A stretch of DNA of 64,000 nucleotides from Neurospora tetrasperma FGSC 2508 (GCF_000213175.1 NW_009799099.1:4032473-4096472); one strand, 5' to 3'. Positions 34,644 through 47,247 are shown, counted from the stretch's first letter. A program made the numbers and translations. The notes: generated by a model from the sequence alone, not told the origin.

Positions 34644-36878
34644 TTACGTGGCGTTCCATGCATAGTGGTTGTTGCCATACACGCCTGGCACTGGTGCACC
34701 CGAGTGCGAAGGCTGCGAGTGCGGCTCCGTTTTCACACCTGTAGGAAAGGAATAGGACCTGTCACCTCCGTTCGTGTACGATGAAGTCTGCCCCTCACCG
34801 GCAGTGCTGGTCCAGGACTGAGATGAGGGGAAGTAATCCCGCGGCGGAGCCGCACTCGTAGGCGCAGACGCTGGGGCAGAGGCACCTCCTTCTTGAGATG
34901 GTGTTCCGTAAGCGCCCGACGACGCCCCGCCTGCTCCTGCACCTGACGTAGGCGGATGATGTTGCGATTGGGGACTTATATCACTTGAGCTGTTGCCAAG
35001 GTACGAAGGGGGGCCATAGCGATACTCGCCCGAGGCCGTCTCGTTAGTGAGTGAGCCATGGCTACCGTGGCGAGGGCTCTTTGAAGGACGGGGATTGCTG
35101 TCCACATAGCGCGGCACGTTAAGCGAGCTGTCCGCTGTGCTCGGCAGCGAAAGATGCGGCGGAGGTGCCGATGCGTAAGTTGCGTATTGTGTTCGGATGG
35201 GGGCCGACGGTTGTTGGTCTTGGGCTACCATAGAGAGTTGCATAGAAGGCATGGAGGTCTGCTGGATAGGCATCTCTTGGGGCTCGGCCGTGTAGCTGGG
35301 CGCTCCAGAAAGGGGCATTTTAGGATAGGGCTCGGGGCCGGCCATCGATGTTGTCGGGTAAGAGGTCGATCCTGGGTTGTGTGGCATCGACACCTGACTA
35401 GATGGGTTCCAACTTGTAGGGTAAGAACTGCTGACCTATGTTAGCATCACGTATCGTTTTCCTCTATCAAGTCAGGACCCTAGTGAAGCTAGCATCACTG
35501 CCTTGAATATGCCACACCTCCGTATCTTGAGATTTTGTTGACTTACTTCGAACGCATTTGCATAGGACTCTGGGGCATCTGCTTCGCAGACGTGAACGTG
35601 AACGCTGTTCTGGGCAAATCCATGCTCGAGACACGGGGTCTCGAATCATAAGGAGGCTTGTTAAGCGCGACAGCTTGCGCAACAATTGAGTGACCGGTTT
35701 CCACGAGTGTCTGTCCTCTTGAACCAGCGCTAGATCCCAACAGCGGGATCTCCTTTCTCGCTTGGAAATTCCGCGGGCTTCTTCCTCGGACAACAATCGG
35801 CGCAGTGGTAAGCTCCGAAAGCACAAGTTTCGTACCATTCGCCAGGGTTCCATGGAGCTTCAAGTGTAGGACGAAGTGTTGCTGTAGTTCCTTCCGTCTA
35901 CCGTTGTTGGCCGTTGCGCTAGATAGGAACGCATCAGCTTATTGAACATAACGAAATCTGGAGTGAGTGGTGGTTCTGAAGTGGTGCTTACATCCTAAAT
36001 TGGAGTCGACGCCACCCGATAGGATAGATAGCGTAGTGATCCCCGCCATTGTCTTCCTCCTCTTCGGACCAGGGAATCAGAGGAAGTGATGGAGGTTCTT
36101 GATCGGGAGCTTGGTTGACTTCTGGTGAGTTGGGTGGGGGCGTCTTCCAGGGAATGACGATTAGGCGCACAGGGTGGCCGTCGACAGATTCGATTGCCGA
36201 GATAGTGACTTCCATGTTCTTGATCTGGCTGGTCTCGCCCGTTTCTAGCATGACAGACAACGGTATTTGAGGAAAGCAGATATTGCCGCTGATTTGAAAC
36301 AGGTTGCGGCGGTAGCAGGTCAACTCGGCGTTCAAGACATTGCCGTCGCCAGGCGAGGGAAACTCCGACAGAAAGAACATGCCGTGAAGTTGAGCTTCGA
36401 TTTCGATTTCGTGAATCCGCCCTTTGTGGTCGACGATGGTATGTTTGTCGCCAACCTTCTTGAACGAGAGTAGCTTCTGGTCGTGATTCATGGCCGGCTT
36501 GTAGTCATCGCGGAGATCTTGGACCATTTCCGTATAGGGAGTTTGGTCGACCTGGGAGTAGCTGCGCTTCATGCCGGTGGTGATGCTGGGGATGTTCATC
36601 AACGAAGGGTGTGGATATCTATCGTAGCCATCGCCATCCTCCTGGGCAGGCCGTCCATGATGGTATGGTGCGTTGTGATAGTCCATCGTGTGCTGACGAC
36701 TGCGAGGGCGTACAAGATGTGAAGAAGCCGCCGATCCTACTGGTACCGAAGACTCTTGAGTGTTGTACCGACCAGTATTCATCTGTACCGGATTCCCGTA
36801 GTTGGGCCAGATGCCTCCGTGCTGAGTCTCAGCTCTCAACTCTGCCATACTGACCGTGTATGTTGCTGTCGCTGACAT
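34644..36878 (-). CDS. vib-1: NDT80/PhoG-family transcription factor VIB-1 (XprG homologue)
   Basis: VIB-1 is required for heterokaryon-incompatibility cell death, extracellular protease production and carbon-source responses; Aspergillus XprG is the counterpart. The exons are complement 35992..36878, 35547..35918 and 34644..35430, giving 681 residues. The NDT80-type DNA-binding domain lies at about residues 128-370. It includes QKLLSFKKVGDKHTIVDHKG, the hallmark LTCYRRNLFQISGNI (188-200), MLETGETSQIKNMEVTISAI and VRLIVIPWKTPP, then IYPIGWRRLQFR across the first splice site. Past it, KLVLSELTTAPIVVRGRSPRNF closes the domain. The C-terminal ~300 residues are a disordered Ser/Pro/Gln/Gly-rich tail. 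The second acceptor is a CAGCAG tandem, so 680- and 681-residue forms are possible. A 16-kb spacer precedes the gene. Confidence 0.95.
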
Positions 36879-39475
36879 GGGCAGCTGTCACTCCTCCAAA
36901 GATTGCTCGAAGGTTTCCTTCACAGAAAAACCCCTTCGAGTCGCTTAGGTTGGAGGATAGTTCTGCCTAGTAGTCTTTACTCCTCCTCGTGCGTTGTGGG
37001 GCGAAAGAGTAGAGCACCAAAGATGTTTGGAGGAGAGATCGAAAGAGACGCCGTCTGGGTTGATTTAGGAATAAGAAGGAACGACAAGAGGATCGGATAA
37101 CGAAAGAGTGTAGTCGTAGAAGAGCGCGGTGGTGTACATATGTATGTACTTGTATCAAGCCATAGTGCCACCAATGGTCAAGAGGACGGTTGTGAGAGGA
37201 GGGTTAACTTCGGCACTGTCCCGGGAGCTACAGGGGGTACGGAACAAGACCAAGTCGAAGTTAGCGGCTTTCACGAGGGTGGGATGGTAGGGGATTGTTT
37301 CTAACACTCTCGCACTTGCAGAAACGATCCAACCGTACAGGGAAGGAGGTTGAGGGAAAACGAGACGATCTGGCAAGCAGGGCCGCGACCCTTGCTAGTC
37401 AAGATGGGGTATGATATCAAGAGCTAACGGCCCATTTAGCCCACAGAAAAGAGGAAAAGAGATCGAGTTCAGAATCCAACACTGCCCTCTGATTTTTCAT
37501 AGCAGACAGTGTTATGCTCTGGGTCCCAATCCACTGGGAAATGAGCACCAAAGCTCTCTTCATGCCGGACACACACTGTTTCTCAAGGCAGAGTCCATGA
37601 ATGACCTCGGCATCGCATCCGACATAGGGGGGAGGTAATTGAAGGAGACGAGGCAGTCTGACCCTTGGTGTCATGAAGTGTGATGATGGCTTTGATCCTC
37701 CTGACGCAAAGAATTTGTCAGGTAGTGAGTTCAAGCTACTGTACCGAGATACACCACTCGGGCTACTGCCATTCCTGTCCCCCTTCATGCCCCTTCTACC
37801 CCTCCGCTCTGCCGGACGAGGAAGAAGGAAAAGAAAAACAGTGGTACGCTAGTTTCGAGCTTTGGCTGCTCTGACAACGGTGGAGGGGACCTCTGGAACA
37901 TGGACTAGCTCAAAGAGGAACCGGCTTCGTAGCGACAACGGCATGGGGGTGTAAATAGAGACGCTGAAGGAACATCTGGCCAAATAACCCAGGCGATCAG
38001 AGAAGAGGATGAACGGGTGTGAGTGCACTTTTGCCCGTCTCCGGCTCGTCACCTAGAGGAGCCGCCAACCCTCGTCGCCGCCTCTCGGCCCGTCTCCACT
38101 GGCTTCACGCAGAGTTCCTCTGGCCAATCCAGGGTCAAGCTAGTAACAATGGCCCAGTCAAAACATTGTGTAAGTGATGGACCAGGGCGAATGATTTTAG
38201 CAATGCATAATCCTTTAGACATCTTTGGGCAGAGGTGAATTTCAGAGGCCCGCAATTTCTAGAAGACCGTTGGGCAAGAAACGCGCATGCTGCGAGAGGA
38301 TCCTCACTTTCTGTGGTTTCCAAGCAGAGCGGATTTGAGTTGAATGACTGACTGAGGGGGCACGGGGGGAAGGGCTCAAGAGGCAGAAAAAATTTGGTTC
38401 ATGAGATTACCTTTTGACCAGGGTCCACGGCGGAGTGTTTGGAGGGGCCAATACGGCCCCTCTCCCAGTCTCCCCCAGCAACCCAGGCCCCCAGCATCTT
38501 TGGCCCAGCACACTCGGCTGGCGAACGAGGACAGAAAATTTATGGAACCCCTGCTTCCAGTCGACTGGAAGACCGACCTTTTCCTATCGCAGAACCTCGT
38601 TAGCCAACCTGGCCGGGTTGAACACCGAACAACCGCACGGCCGCGATCCCAAAGGAGGTATAAAGAAAAGCAATATCAACGGTCGTTATATAGGGAGCTC
38701 TGACCAAAACTGTGGATGCATCATCTCACCCTCGCAAGTGGACTGTTGGTTCCAGACGAACCCAAATTTGTAAACTGTACTAGCGTAAAGCGGGTTGGGG
38801 ACATGCTCCTGCTCCTGACAAGCTGTTGACGGGGCCGAGGCCAGATGAGGATATGGGGGCCGGCCGTGCTATCACAACGTGAAGCAGGACCGCGGCAGCC
38901 GAAACACCCTTTCTGTCTTGCACAACCTTCCCAGCGGGTCTACGGGCCACTCCGTATGTATCTCAAAGGGGGAGGAAACACAAAGGCCCTGTACATATGT
39001 GCTTCGTTTGACACTATCGACGTGAAGAAGGAAAAAGAAGTACCAGGACATGGGGGATGAATCAGACCATGAAAGCACGGTTGAATGACCTCGAACATGA
39101 CCGGCTGGATGTGTTGGGCTTTGGTCGCCCTGCGCGATAACGAGCATCACTGGTTTGATTCGTCGTTCTCTTGTATTGACAGCTTTGATAAATCATGGTT
39201 TGTCGTGATGAAGGTTTGCGACATTAGCACATTAGTTCGATTGAATGGCAACTGGCTGGTGGCCGAGCGAGCTTGTTCTTTTTGGTCCACGGTCCTGCTG
39301 CCTTGATTCCCTCGTTGTGCGATGGGTGGCCCATGAGTAGTGTACGGGTAAATTACCCCGATGTGTTCCGAGACTCGGCAGAGCAACCTGACAAGGCACT
39401 TGAACGGTCGCGGCCTTCCTATGACGGGTGGGCCGATCTAGCAAGGACTGGGGAAGAAAGGTGCTGCGTACTGTC

Positions 39476-39485
39476 AGTGTACACT
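39476..39485. repeat. Palindrome AGTGTACACT
   Basis: A perfect 10-bp palindrome, also present at 44282-44291 in the same spacer. It shares the GTGTA/TACAC core with the inverted repeats at 22.4-22.6 kb. Confidence 0.85.
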
Positions 39486-41142
39486 ACATTCAGCATAGTG
39501 CGATTTTGGCTTGCGGTTCGGTTCGCAGGGAAGTGAAATGCGGAGGTATGTAGGAAAAACGGCACCGCTTGACGACATTCCCGAAAGGGGGTAGGGGGTA
39601 GGGGTACTCAAGCTTCAAGGGCTCAAGAGATGATGGGGGCCTGGTAGGGTTGTGCCTGGAACCAGGGGGGGAGAGGGGCCGAAGAGGGGGTCCGTGATGG
39701 AGGCAGGTGGCTTTTTGTCGGCAGGTACTTGGAAAGTAACCATCCAACGCAAGGACGGCGTTGACGGGACGAGACGGGCCATCAAAAGTGTCCATTTCTT
39801 TTTTTGCTTTTCGACTTGTGTGCCTCGCAGCAGCCATCGACACACCAGGCCTCGACCCCTGTTTGGGCGCCATGACCATCAACCAGCGTCACTGCCGCCG
39901 TGACGCAGCCAGACAGCATTGGCACCCTTCCTGTTCACTACATCTTTCTTCTTGTACTCGACTGCGACTGGCTACTGGGCTGACGAAAAGGAGTGTAAAT
40001 GGTGGACAAGGAGCCGTACGTTGAGGTGTAGCTTAGATAGTCTCGCATCTGGCGTTGGTGACACGACGGGAGCACGTATCGCAATACAATCTGCGCATCT
40101 TGGCATCTCTCCGGCTGGCCTGTGTGTAGATATGCACGTAGTATAGTACTGGCTTTCCGGAGCGTGTGTTGAGCTTGCATTCCTACAGGTCAAGGCATTG
40201 GGTTCTGAGTTGGGTTGGGAATGGCAGACATTCGACCAGTTAGGTGGTTTTGTGTTGATGATATCTGGCTGTCCGGTCGTCGCCGTCATCGCCTTATGTG
40301 TATGTACAACCATATCTCAAAGTCGAGATAGCTGCCCGCCATCTGAGGTCCGAATCAGACGCAGTCATGCCCTCGGGACTCCTTGGCGGCAGCGTTGGGA
40401 CGAGATTCCAGGCGTTCAGGCTGATGAGCCCAAAGATCCCGTCGGGTCATGACGCCGTCCTCAAGGCGAGAGAGGTTGAGACGGCTGGAGGGGGGAAATC
40501 GACACTTTGACGAGATCTGAAAGAGGACAAAGGGCACTGTCAGGTAGGCACAACATCATGCAAGACTGACCTTAAAAGTGCCCGATGAGGCACCCCGGCT
40601 CATTAGGCCGCTTGCCCAGTTGGGGAACGAAGCGCCGTCGCTCGCTCGTAGAGGTGCCGATATTCGTGATATCTCCCGCCAAGGACTGAAAATCATTGAC
40701 GAGGTCGGCATCTTGACTCACGCCACGCGCAGGAGGATCAAGCTGCTACCCGCACACAGCAGCTGAATAAGATTGCGAGTTCGAAGCTGGTTGTAGTTTG
40801 GCAGCTTGAACGTTTGAGAAATTCATTGGTTAAAGTTGGAGGCGATGACAAGACAGTTTACAACTCAACTGAAGAACAACTGAAGAAATTTCTGGTGGGC
40901 ACACAGCGGGCATCATCCGTCAAGTGGACAGCAACGATCCATACCTAGCAATCGCCAAAAAAATTTCCCAGTTGGTAAGAAAGGAACAAAGCTCAGAAGA
41001 GGGCAGATGCACACACAGTCAGTCCCGATAGAAAGCTGGAGGAAGGTACGTACCACAACCCTGGTGTTCAATGTTCAACAAACTGGAAGGAACGCACAAG
41101 GCATTTCAACAATCGGAATCATGAGATGTATTTCGGTTTGTC

Positions 41143-41790
41143 ATGGCGATCCCCACGCTAGCCCAACTCGCCCCATTTGCTCTCCAGTTTCTCTGCCCAA
41201 GTGGAAGCTGGAGGTTTTCAAGTCTCCATCGCCTTTTTTTATCGTTTTCGTGCTTTGCTGGAGTATTGAACCAAAATAGGTACACAGGTACCGATACCTA
41301 CAATGAGGATGTAGTAGCAACAAGTGCTCAGCATCTCCGTCGTGTATTTTGGGAGCTGCGGCGGATCGGAACCGTGCGGGCCTGCGTTGGAAGAAGGGAC
41401 GGAAGGAGGGGTAAACAGATTTTGCGCTACTGCAATGTGGGCAAGAACTGTTCCCGGCTCCCCCAGTTAATTTCATGCTCTTGCGCCAAGGCCATTGCGG
41501 AAGGCGGGAAGGCGTGCGCTTGCGCAACTCTCATCCACCCACGGGCAATCGAAGATGACAAGACTGGTGGAAGAGGAAGATTAAAAAAGCACATGCAAGC
41601 TTCGTTTCCATCGATTGTAATCCGTGGCTCAAGAGTGAGGATAGGGTCTGATACCGGCCGCGACGGGCCATCCGAGGAGCTTGAGATCCTCCGACGTGCA
41701 CGCCGATACGTCACCTCCGCACCGAGAGAATCCCACTCCGGCTCCCCAATTCGCAATCCCTCTACATGCAGTAAAAGTAATGACATCTGA
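41143..41790 (+). CDS. Candidate ORF, 215 codons, unrecognised
   Basis: This is the longest intact frame in the 16-kb spacer, with ATGGC at its start. From about codon 45 onward most codons begin with a purine, as in real genes; before that the composition looks random. The predicted product is basic, with several Cys (CSCAKAIAEGGKACACA) and an Arg-rich end. No motif is recognised. It could be an exon of an unrecognised gene or a chance frame. Confidence 0.22.
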   Translation: MAIPTLAQLAPFALQFLCPSGSWRFSSLHRLFLSFSCFAGVLNQNRYTGTDTYNEDVVATSAQHLRRVFWELRRIGTVRACVGRRDGRRGKQILRYCNVGKNCSRLPQLISCSCAKAIAEGGKACACATLIHPRAIEDDKTGGRGRLKKHMQASFPSIVIRGSRVRIGSDTGRDGPSEELEILRRARRYVTSAPRESHSGSPIRNPSTCSKSNDI

Positions 41791-43011
41791 TATTACACCC
41801 CCCTTTCATACTGACCATCACTAACCGATCTCCAAGTTCGTCAAGTGCTACAAGACGTGGCTCTAGATGGTCTATAGTAGTGTACGATCTCATCAAACTG
41901 CCTGGGCTTAGGACCTGCCTTGTGAGGGTCATGGTATCCGGGATTGGAGAGGCTCCTACGAGCTGTCCATGGCTGATGATATAAGCAATGCCCCGATGTG
42001 TGTCCGCTTTGCGATATTGCTCCCCAGAAAAAGAAACGAGCTGGCGCGATTCCCAACACGCCATCACCTCAATATCAAGATGTCTCGATATCACAACCGC
42101 TTCATCACGATCGTACAGTGATGGAAGGGCCGATGTCCTGAGCGAATGGGCTTTGTGGACAACAACCTCTCAACCCTTGATTTAACTATTAGTCACCCGG
42201 TGCAAATTGGACATGACAGTGGGGAACATGTACATCTTCTTGAAGTCCCGGACAAGGTCAGTCGTTCCACCCGGATTTTCTCCACACATTTGACAGAACA
42301 GAACTTGGGACCGTGATGGCTGCAAAACCTACTGGCCATGGCGGGAGTTCAATAAAGTAGAGGTCTCATGCATTCCTTCTCTTGCCTTCTCCGCAAGGCC
42401 CACCGGTGCTCGGAAGGAAAGATGTAGCTGCGGAGACTTCACGGCTTTTGGTGGTGCTGTTTCGCAAGAAGCGCAGCAAGCGCGATCAAGGTTCCCGCAA
42501 AGGCCCGTGCTCCCCTTTAATTTGACCACCGACAATGGAAAGTCGCCGAAGGGATCCATGCTCACAAACCCGTCCCATGCCATTTTGGCAGCTCACAAGG
42601 CAGGGCGGGGGGGAATCGTTCAATTTTCATGATCGCAAGCGCTTCGTTGAATTGCGAGTCATCTCAGACTCCCGTCCTCATTCTACCTATTTTTCAGGCC
42701 AGCTACGAGCCTAGTGAATAAGTCTAGAGGTGAGCATCGCCCGTTACACAGAGCCAAGACCTTGTGAATTTAGGAAGGATGGTGATCTCAAATCATTTTC
42801 TCAAGCAACCAACGTCCAGCGTATCATTCAGATGCCGCACCGTGGGTTTAGTCGTCGGTTGCAGTGGCTTCCGCCGTGTAGAGGAGGTAGCGTCCCATCC
42901 AGGCACACCGGCAGGTTAGGGTTAGACCCGGAGACCAGCAGACCGGCCAAGCACTCAACCAACAACGCGATCAACAATCAAAAGTCAGCCTTTGCTTTTT
43001 CGAGTTGCAGA

Positions 43012-43025
43012 CCCCCCCCCCCCCC
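43012..43025. repeat. C14 homopolymer
   Basis: An uninterrupted run of 14 C about 260 nt upstream of the small ORF at 43283. Confidence 0.9.
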
Positions 43026-43282
43026 AAACCCCGACCTCTTGTCTTGATCACAATTCTTCATACACTAGTTCGTGGTCACTTTTCCTCAGGTGTTCCTCGC
43101 ACTAGTGCAAAGATAGGTATCCGCACCTGGCAGGGCCAGAGCCCCAGAGCCAGTGTAAAGCCGCCTGTCACCCAACAACTCCGCGGACATTTTTCACTGT
43201 CTCGGGAGGTGACAATGGTTGAGCAGGCAAAATTGAAAGCAACCTAATTGAATATCCACCTGATTAGATACATGGAAGCACC

Positions 43283-43477
43283 ATGGCCTCGGGCGAGACA
43301 ACCTCAACACCGACAAACCTCAAGAGCCCGACAGAGGAACCCGGGTACATATACTACGCTGCTACGGCACATAGCATCATTGGCAGGTACCACTCTGCCA
43401 TTCCAGTTGAGGACATGACAGACCATCTGGGCTCGCTGAGTACTGCTTTTAGCAAGACCAGCACCAGCCAAGAGTAA
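43283..43477 (+). CDS. Candidate small ORF, 64 codons
   Basis: The start context CACCATGGCC matches the Neurospora start consensus closely. About two thirds of codons begin with a purine, against under half ending in one, which is the pattern of real coding DNA. The product would be hydrophilic and Thr/Ser-rich, with a central YIYYAATAHSIIGRYHSA segment and no signal peptide. It could be a free-standing small protein, an upstream ORF or exon of an unrecognised transcript, or chance. No homologue is recognised. Confidence 0.3.
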   Translation: MASGETTSTPTNLKSPTEEPGYIYYAATAHSIIGRYHSAIPVEDMTDHLGSLSTAFSKTSTSQE

Positions 43478-43514
43478 ACCCCCACTACGAGAACCACCAA
43501 GGGAACGAACGGAG

Positions 43515-43552
43515 CCTAGCTGGCTGGCTAGGTACCTATGTATGTAGGTACC
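43515..43552. repeat. Two adjacent hairpin-forming inverted repeats
   Basis: CCTAGC/GCTAGG (6-bp stem, 43515-43532) abuts GGTACCTA/TAGGTACC (8-bp stem, 6-nt loop, 43531-43552), sharing two bases. It lies 38 nt after the stop of the small ORF at 43283. Confidence 0.85.
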
Positions 43553-44281
43553 AGAGCTACTTTCACGGTATGTACGTGTACACCACTTCCACACCCCACT
43601 GGCAGTTTGGCACTGGCCGGTGGCTGCCCGCTCCGCTACCACTGTGGTCTGCAACTGCGCTGCCGTGCATTGGTGAACGTTACAGTCACGATTACGCTTT
43701 GGGCAAAGTCAGGGCTTGCAAGATCTGCCCGGGGACGGATGCTACCTACCTATCCGCATCACAACGTCGTTCGACCCTTTGGACTGGACGTAAGCCAACA
43801 CTGTAGCGCCGCACACCACCTACCTACCATGGAGGATGGAGTACGTATCGAAGAGCATGGCACTTGTTTCTGAGCGTCCCACATACGGCCCGGCCCATCA
43901 GAAGATACCATAGCTACGCATGTACACGGCCAGAACCGCCAAATCCACTGTGTTCTGAACAATAAGCCCCCAGTTGAAATCCTCTTGATGCCCCAGCTTT
44001 CGATGTCCAGAACGGCAGGACGGATGGTCAATGCGACAAAGCTGCGATGCCGTGCTTGCCAGCTCTGGTTCCTCGACGGGGTGTCCTTGCGGGATGTCAG
44101 CCTGGCAAACTCGAGGCTTGAGCTAGTTCGGCAGCCATCAATGTGTCTGCAAAATTCCTAGTAAACACAAAGGTAACTGATCCGAATCGCCATACGCCAT
44201 CGAATTACAATTGACAGACAGGGTTTTCGGCTTGAACATTGAGAGAGTGAATGTTGACTGATGACTCTCCAATGTCTTCTT

Positions 44282-44291
44282 AGTGTACACT
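44282..44291. repeat. Palindrome AGTGTACACT
   Basis: A second exact copy of the 10-bp palindrome at 39476. Confidence 0.85.
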
Positions 44292-46658
44292 ACGCTACCC
44301 AGCCCGGCCTTGATATTATCGAACCAGATGAACTCGAGCCAATGGCCTCGCTTGCTTTTTCAGCATGAGTCCATTACATGCCATATGTACTGTAGGTGTC
44401 TCTTTTCTTGGGAAATGCTCTACACACTTTAACTCCGGACGAAACTTGAATCGGCCAGCGTTCGCAGCAACGGCACCCAGAGGCAAGCCACCACCACTAC
44501 ATCACCCACATACATCTATCTGACCAAATTACGCGGTGCTAATTGGCATAAGCATGGCAAACTCACTTACGCTTTCGACATGCCGCTAATATGCTGTTCT
44601 AAACAATTTTTCGTAATTGTTCGACAGATTATCTGTTCATTCGAACTACTTTGCCGGTGAATAGAGGTCAAAGTCGAACAACCCTCCACCCAAACTAGTC
44701 AACTTGGAGGAAAAGTGATTTCACCTGCGTACTACAATACGAAAAGGCGCAACTGGGATTGCGCATCAACATTCTGCGCAAGCTGCAAACCGAGATTATC
44801 GCCATTGCTCTTTATCTAACCCAACCGGTATAATGCCTATGTGCCATTATATAGTCAGAACCAAACGACAACCCCTGTGCGTTCCAAGTTCGCTCTCACA
44901 CGTTCTCCGCGCGATGCACGCCGTACGCACTGCAGCAGCCACAGAGTGTGAGAGTATCGTTTGGTGTCACCACCCAAAATGCAATGCTCACCACATTCAC
45001 GTGGAGCTACTTTGTCCTGTCATCCGACAGCGATGTTACAAACCGCGTCCATGGGATACATTCCTCGGCAAAGATCGTGCTACTGTTACTCCAAGGCCAC
45101 GCTGTGGAGGAGACCTACGGAGATATCTATGTATGTACACCATAGGATGCCACGCCCTGCTCATAGACTTGCTCGGTGTAATTTGTCGAGGTATTGCGTT
45201 CTCGCATCATCAGTGGTTTACTATGTATAACACTGACACCGGACCCCCTCTCTTGGCTCCGTGTGGGGTGCCGAAACATTGGCCCACCAAAAAGTCGATG
45301 TTCTTGCATTGATACCCTTTGCTGCCTGCTGGATGGACGAAGGGCTCCGGAAGATGGAGACAGTTAAACGGTCCAAGGAGGGCAAACGAAAATCCTCTTC
45401 CCAGCCAGAAACTCCCCGGGATCCACTTTCAGGAAACCAACGAGGAGCCTCGCTTTTTCTTCCGTCATGCTGTATACAGTATGCTTACCGTACATCACCA
45501 CCAAGTGCGAGATTGAGACGATACATAGACACCTTATCTTGTCCTATGCGTCCCGTCGCTTACACCAAATTTGAGTTGATCCAACTTGAGCCGCGAACAT
45601 TACTCGGTCTAACAAACACAGATACCTTAAAACAAAGCCATATGGAACATGGACCCCTTTTAGGCTGCCTATTTCTGTTGGGTCGAGGGATATTCTAAGA
45701 AAACATCACGTCGCAAAATCCATCAAATGCCAGTCACTGCCATCATCCAAGAGTCTTACGGTTGGGAGATGGTTTACTGCAAACCTCTCGGCAAGGATCA
45801 ATTGGCCTAGACCCATTTCAGCAGCCCTCTCCGAGCAGAAGGCTCCATTCAGATGAAGATCGCTGTACCCACCGTGGAACCACGGCTCAATCGAAAAGTC
45901 TTTCCTGCCGCTATTTTCCGCTACCTCGTCGTTTATCGCGAGGGGGGGGGGAGAATGGGCCAAAGCGCAACGACCCTCTTTATCTTTGCTGGATCATTCA
46001 AACCGCGATGCAGCACGATAATCTGACGGCGTGACCTTGAGAGGGGTCCCAAGATTTCTTGTACCGCGGTATTTTATCCTCCTATGTATTTGGACTTCTT
46101 CGCTCACCTGCATACTACTGTTCAAATTGTGATTCGTCAGATCTAGCTCTGGGCTTCTTCAACGGAAGGTCCCATCAGTGTAGTAGTCTAACCTTTGGCT
46201 CGAGAAAGAAGTACAATTCCCGACTTCAGTACAGGCAGTGTTGGGCTACTTATTCGCAAGTCTTGCACAACAATTCATACCGGTGGCCCTCGCAGGAGGT
46301 TTGCAAATTACCAAAACAACAAAACTGGGCTTATGATATCAGCAGGCATATGTTGGTACATCTACCCCCAAGGCCCAACCTCGGAAATAGCAGACTAAGG
46401 TGTTTTTGTAGAGGTTATGTTCCTACATACCACACACATATCTTATCCTACGACTACATACCTGCTTTAGGGCACCCACGATGGGCTCAGACAGGCAAGG
46501 TCCGGAGAATTTCCAAAGGAGACTGGAACGCTAGGCGACGATAACCACATCTGTAAATCTATGAGCCGGTGAGCCATCTGCCGCCCTGGTGAGCCAGCAA
46601 GCTAGACGTGCTCTAGAGTTGTGCTCTCCCGCCCCTCCACAACATTTTACCACGGCAA

Positions 46659-47078
46659 TCACGGGTAATACAACGACCCTTTCCCAAATTCAGCATTGCA
46701 GGCGCCCACACAGACATTATGGGTGTTGTAACACACATGATTACTCACATGAAAAAGATGCATGTCCGCGGCCGGACATGACATTGCCAGGTTGTGGTTT
46801 GAAAGGCGTTGGATCATATCGACTTTGTAGCCCTCGGTTTCAAAACCATGCAGTGATGTTTCTCCTTGGCACAAGGGAAAGAGTTCTGGAAAGCGGAAAG
46901 AACATTTCAAGCTGTCACTGTATACTGTAATAGTAGTGCCCTGCTGGGCTGATTCGAAATCGCTGTTTGGCAGTGCAATGGCCACCTCGACATCAGCCAG
47001 CTTCGAGTACATACTTATGTACTGCACATCACGGCCCACGCAAGCTTCTTGTTTTTCGCTCTTGGCCCCCCAAAACAA
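46659..47078 (-). CDS. Candidate coding segment, unrecognised
   Basis: An open frame of about 139 codons whose first half has coding-like codons. Its first ATG is near codon 23, and a GTGAGT donor-like site occurs near its 3' part (after a HLFH segment). It could be an exon of a gene on the minus strand. No motif is recognised. Confidence 0.18.
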   Translation of the reverse strand: MFWGAKSEKQEACVGRDVQYISMYSKLADVEVAIALPNSDFESAQQGTTITVYSDSLKCSFRFPELFPLCQGETSLHGFETEGYKVDMIQRLSNHNLAMSCPAADMHLFHVSNHVCYNTHNVCVGACNAEFGKGSLYYP

Positions 47079-47247
47079 CTTTCTGCATCAAAACTTGTCG
47101 CTCAAGCAAGACGACTGATTGGAAGACGAACCGATTTTCGGCGGCGCTGCGCTCGCTTACTGGAACATTGTCTGAAATCCGTCAGGCTTCCACGTGCTTA
47201 GCTGTTTCTGTCGAATTGGACAATTACAAGAACAGCTTTCAATAGAG

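Noticed and set aside
34644-36878. Velvet-family regulator (VosA/VelB) as identity of the vib-1 gene
   Set aside because: The velvet motif is missing, whereas the NDT80 hallmark CYRRN and the flanking blocks are present.
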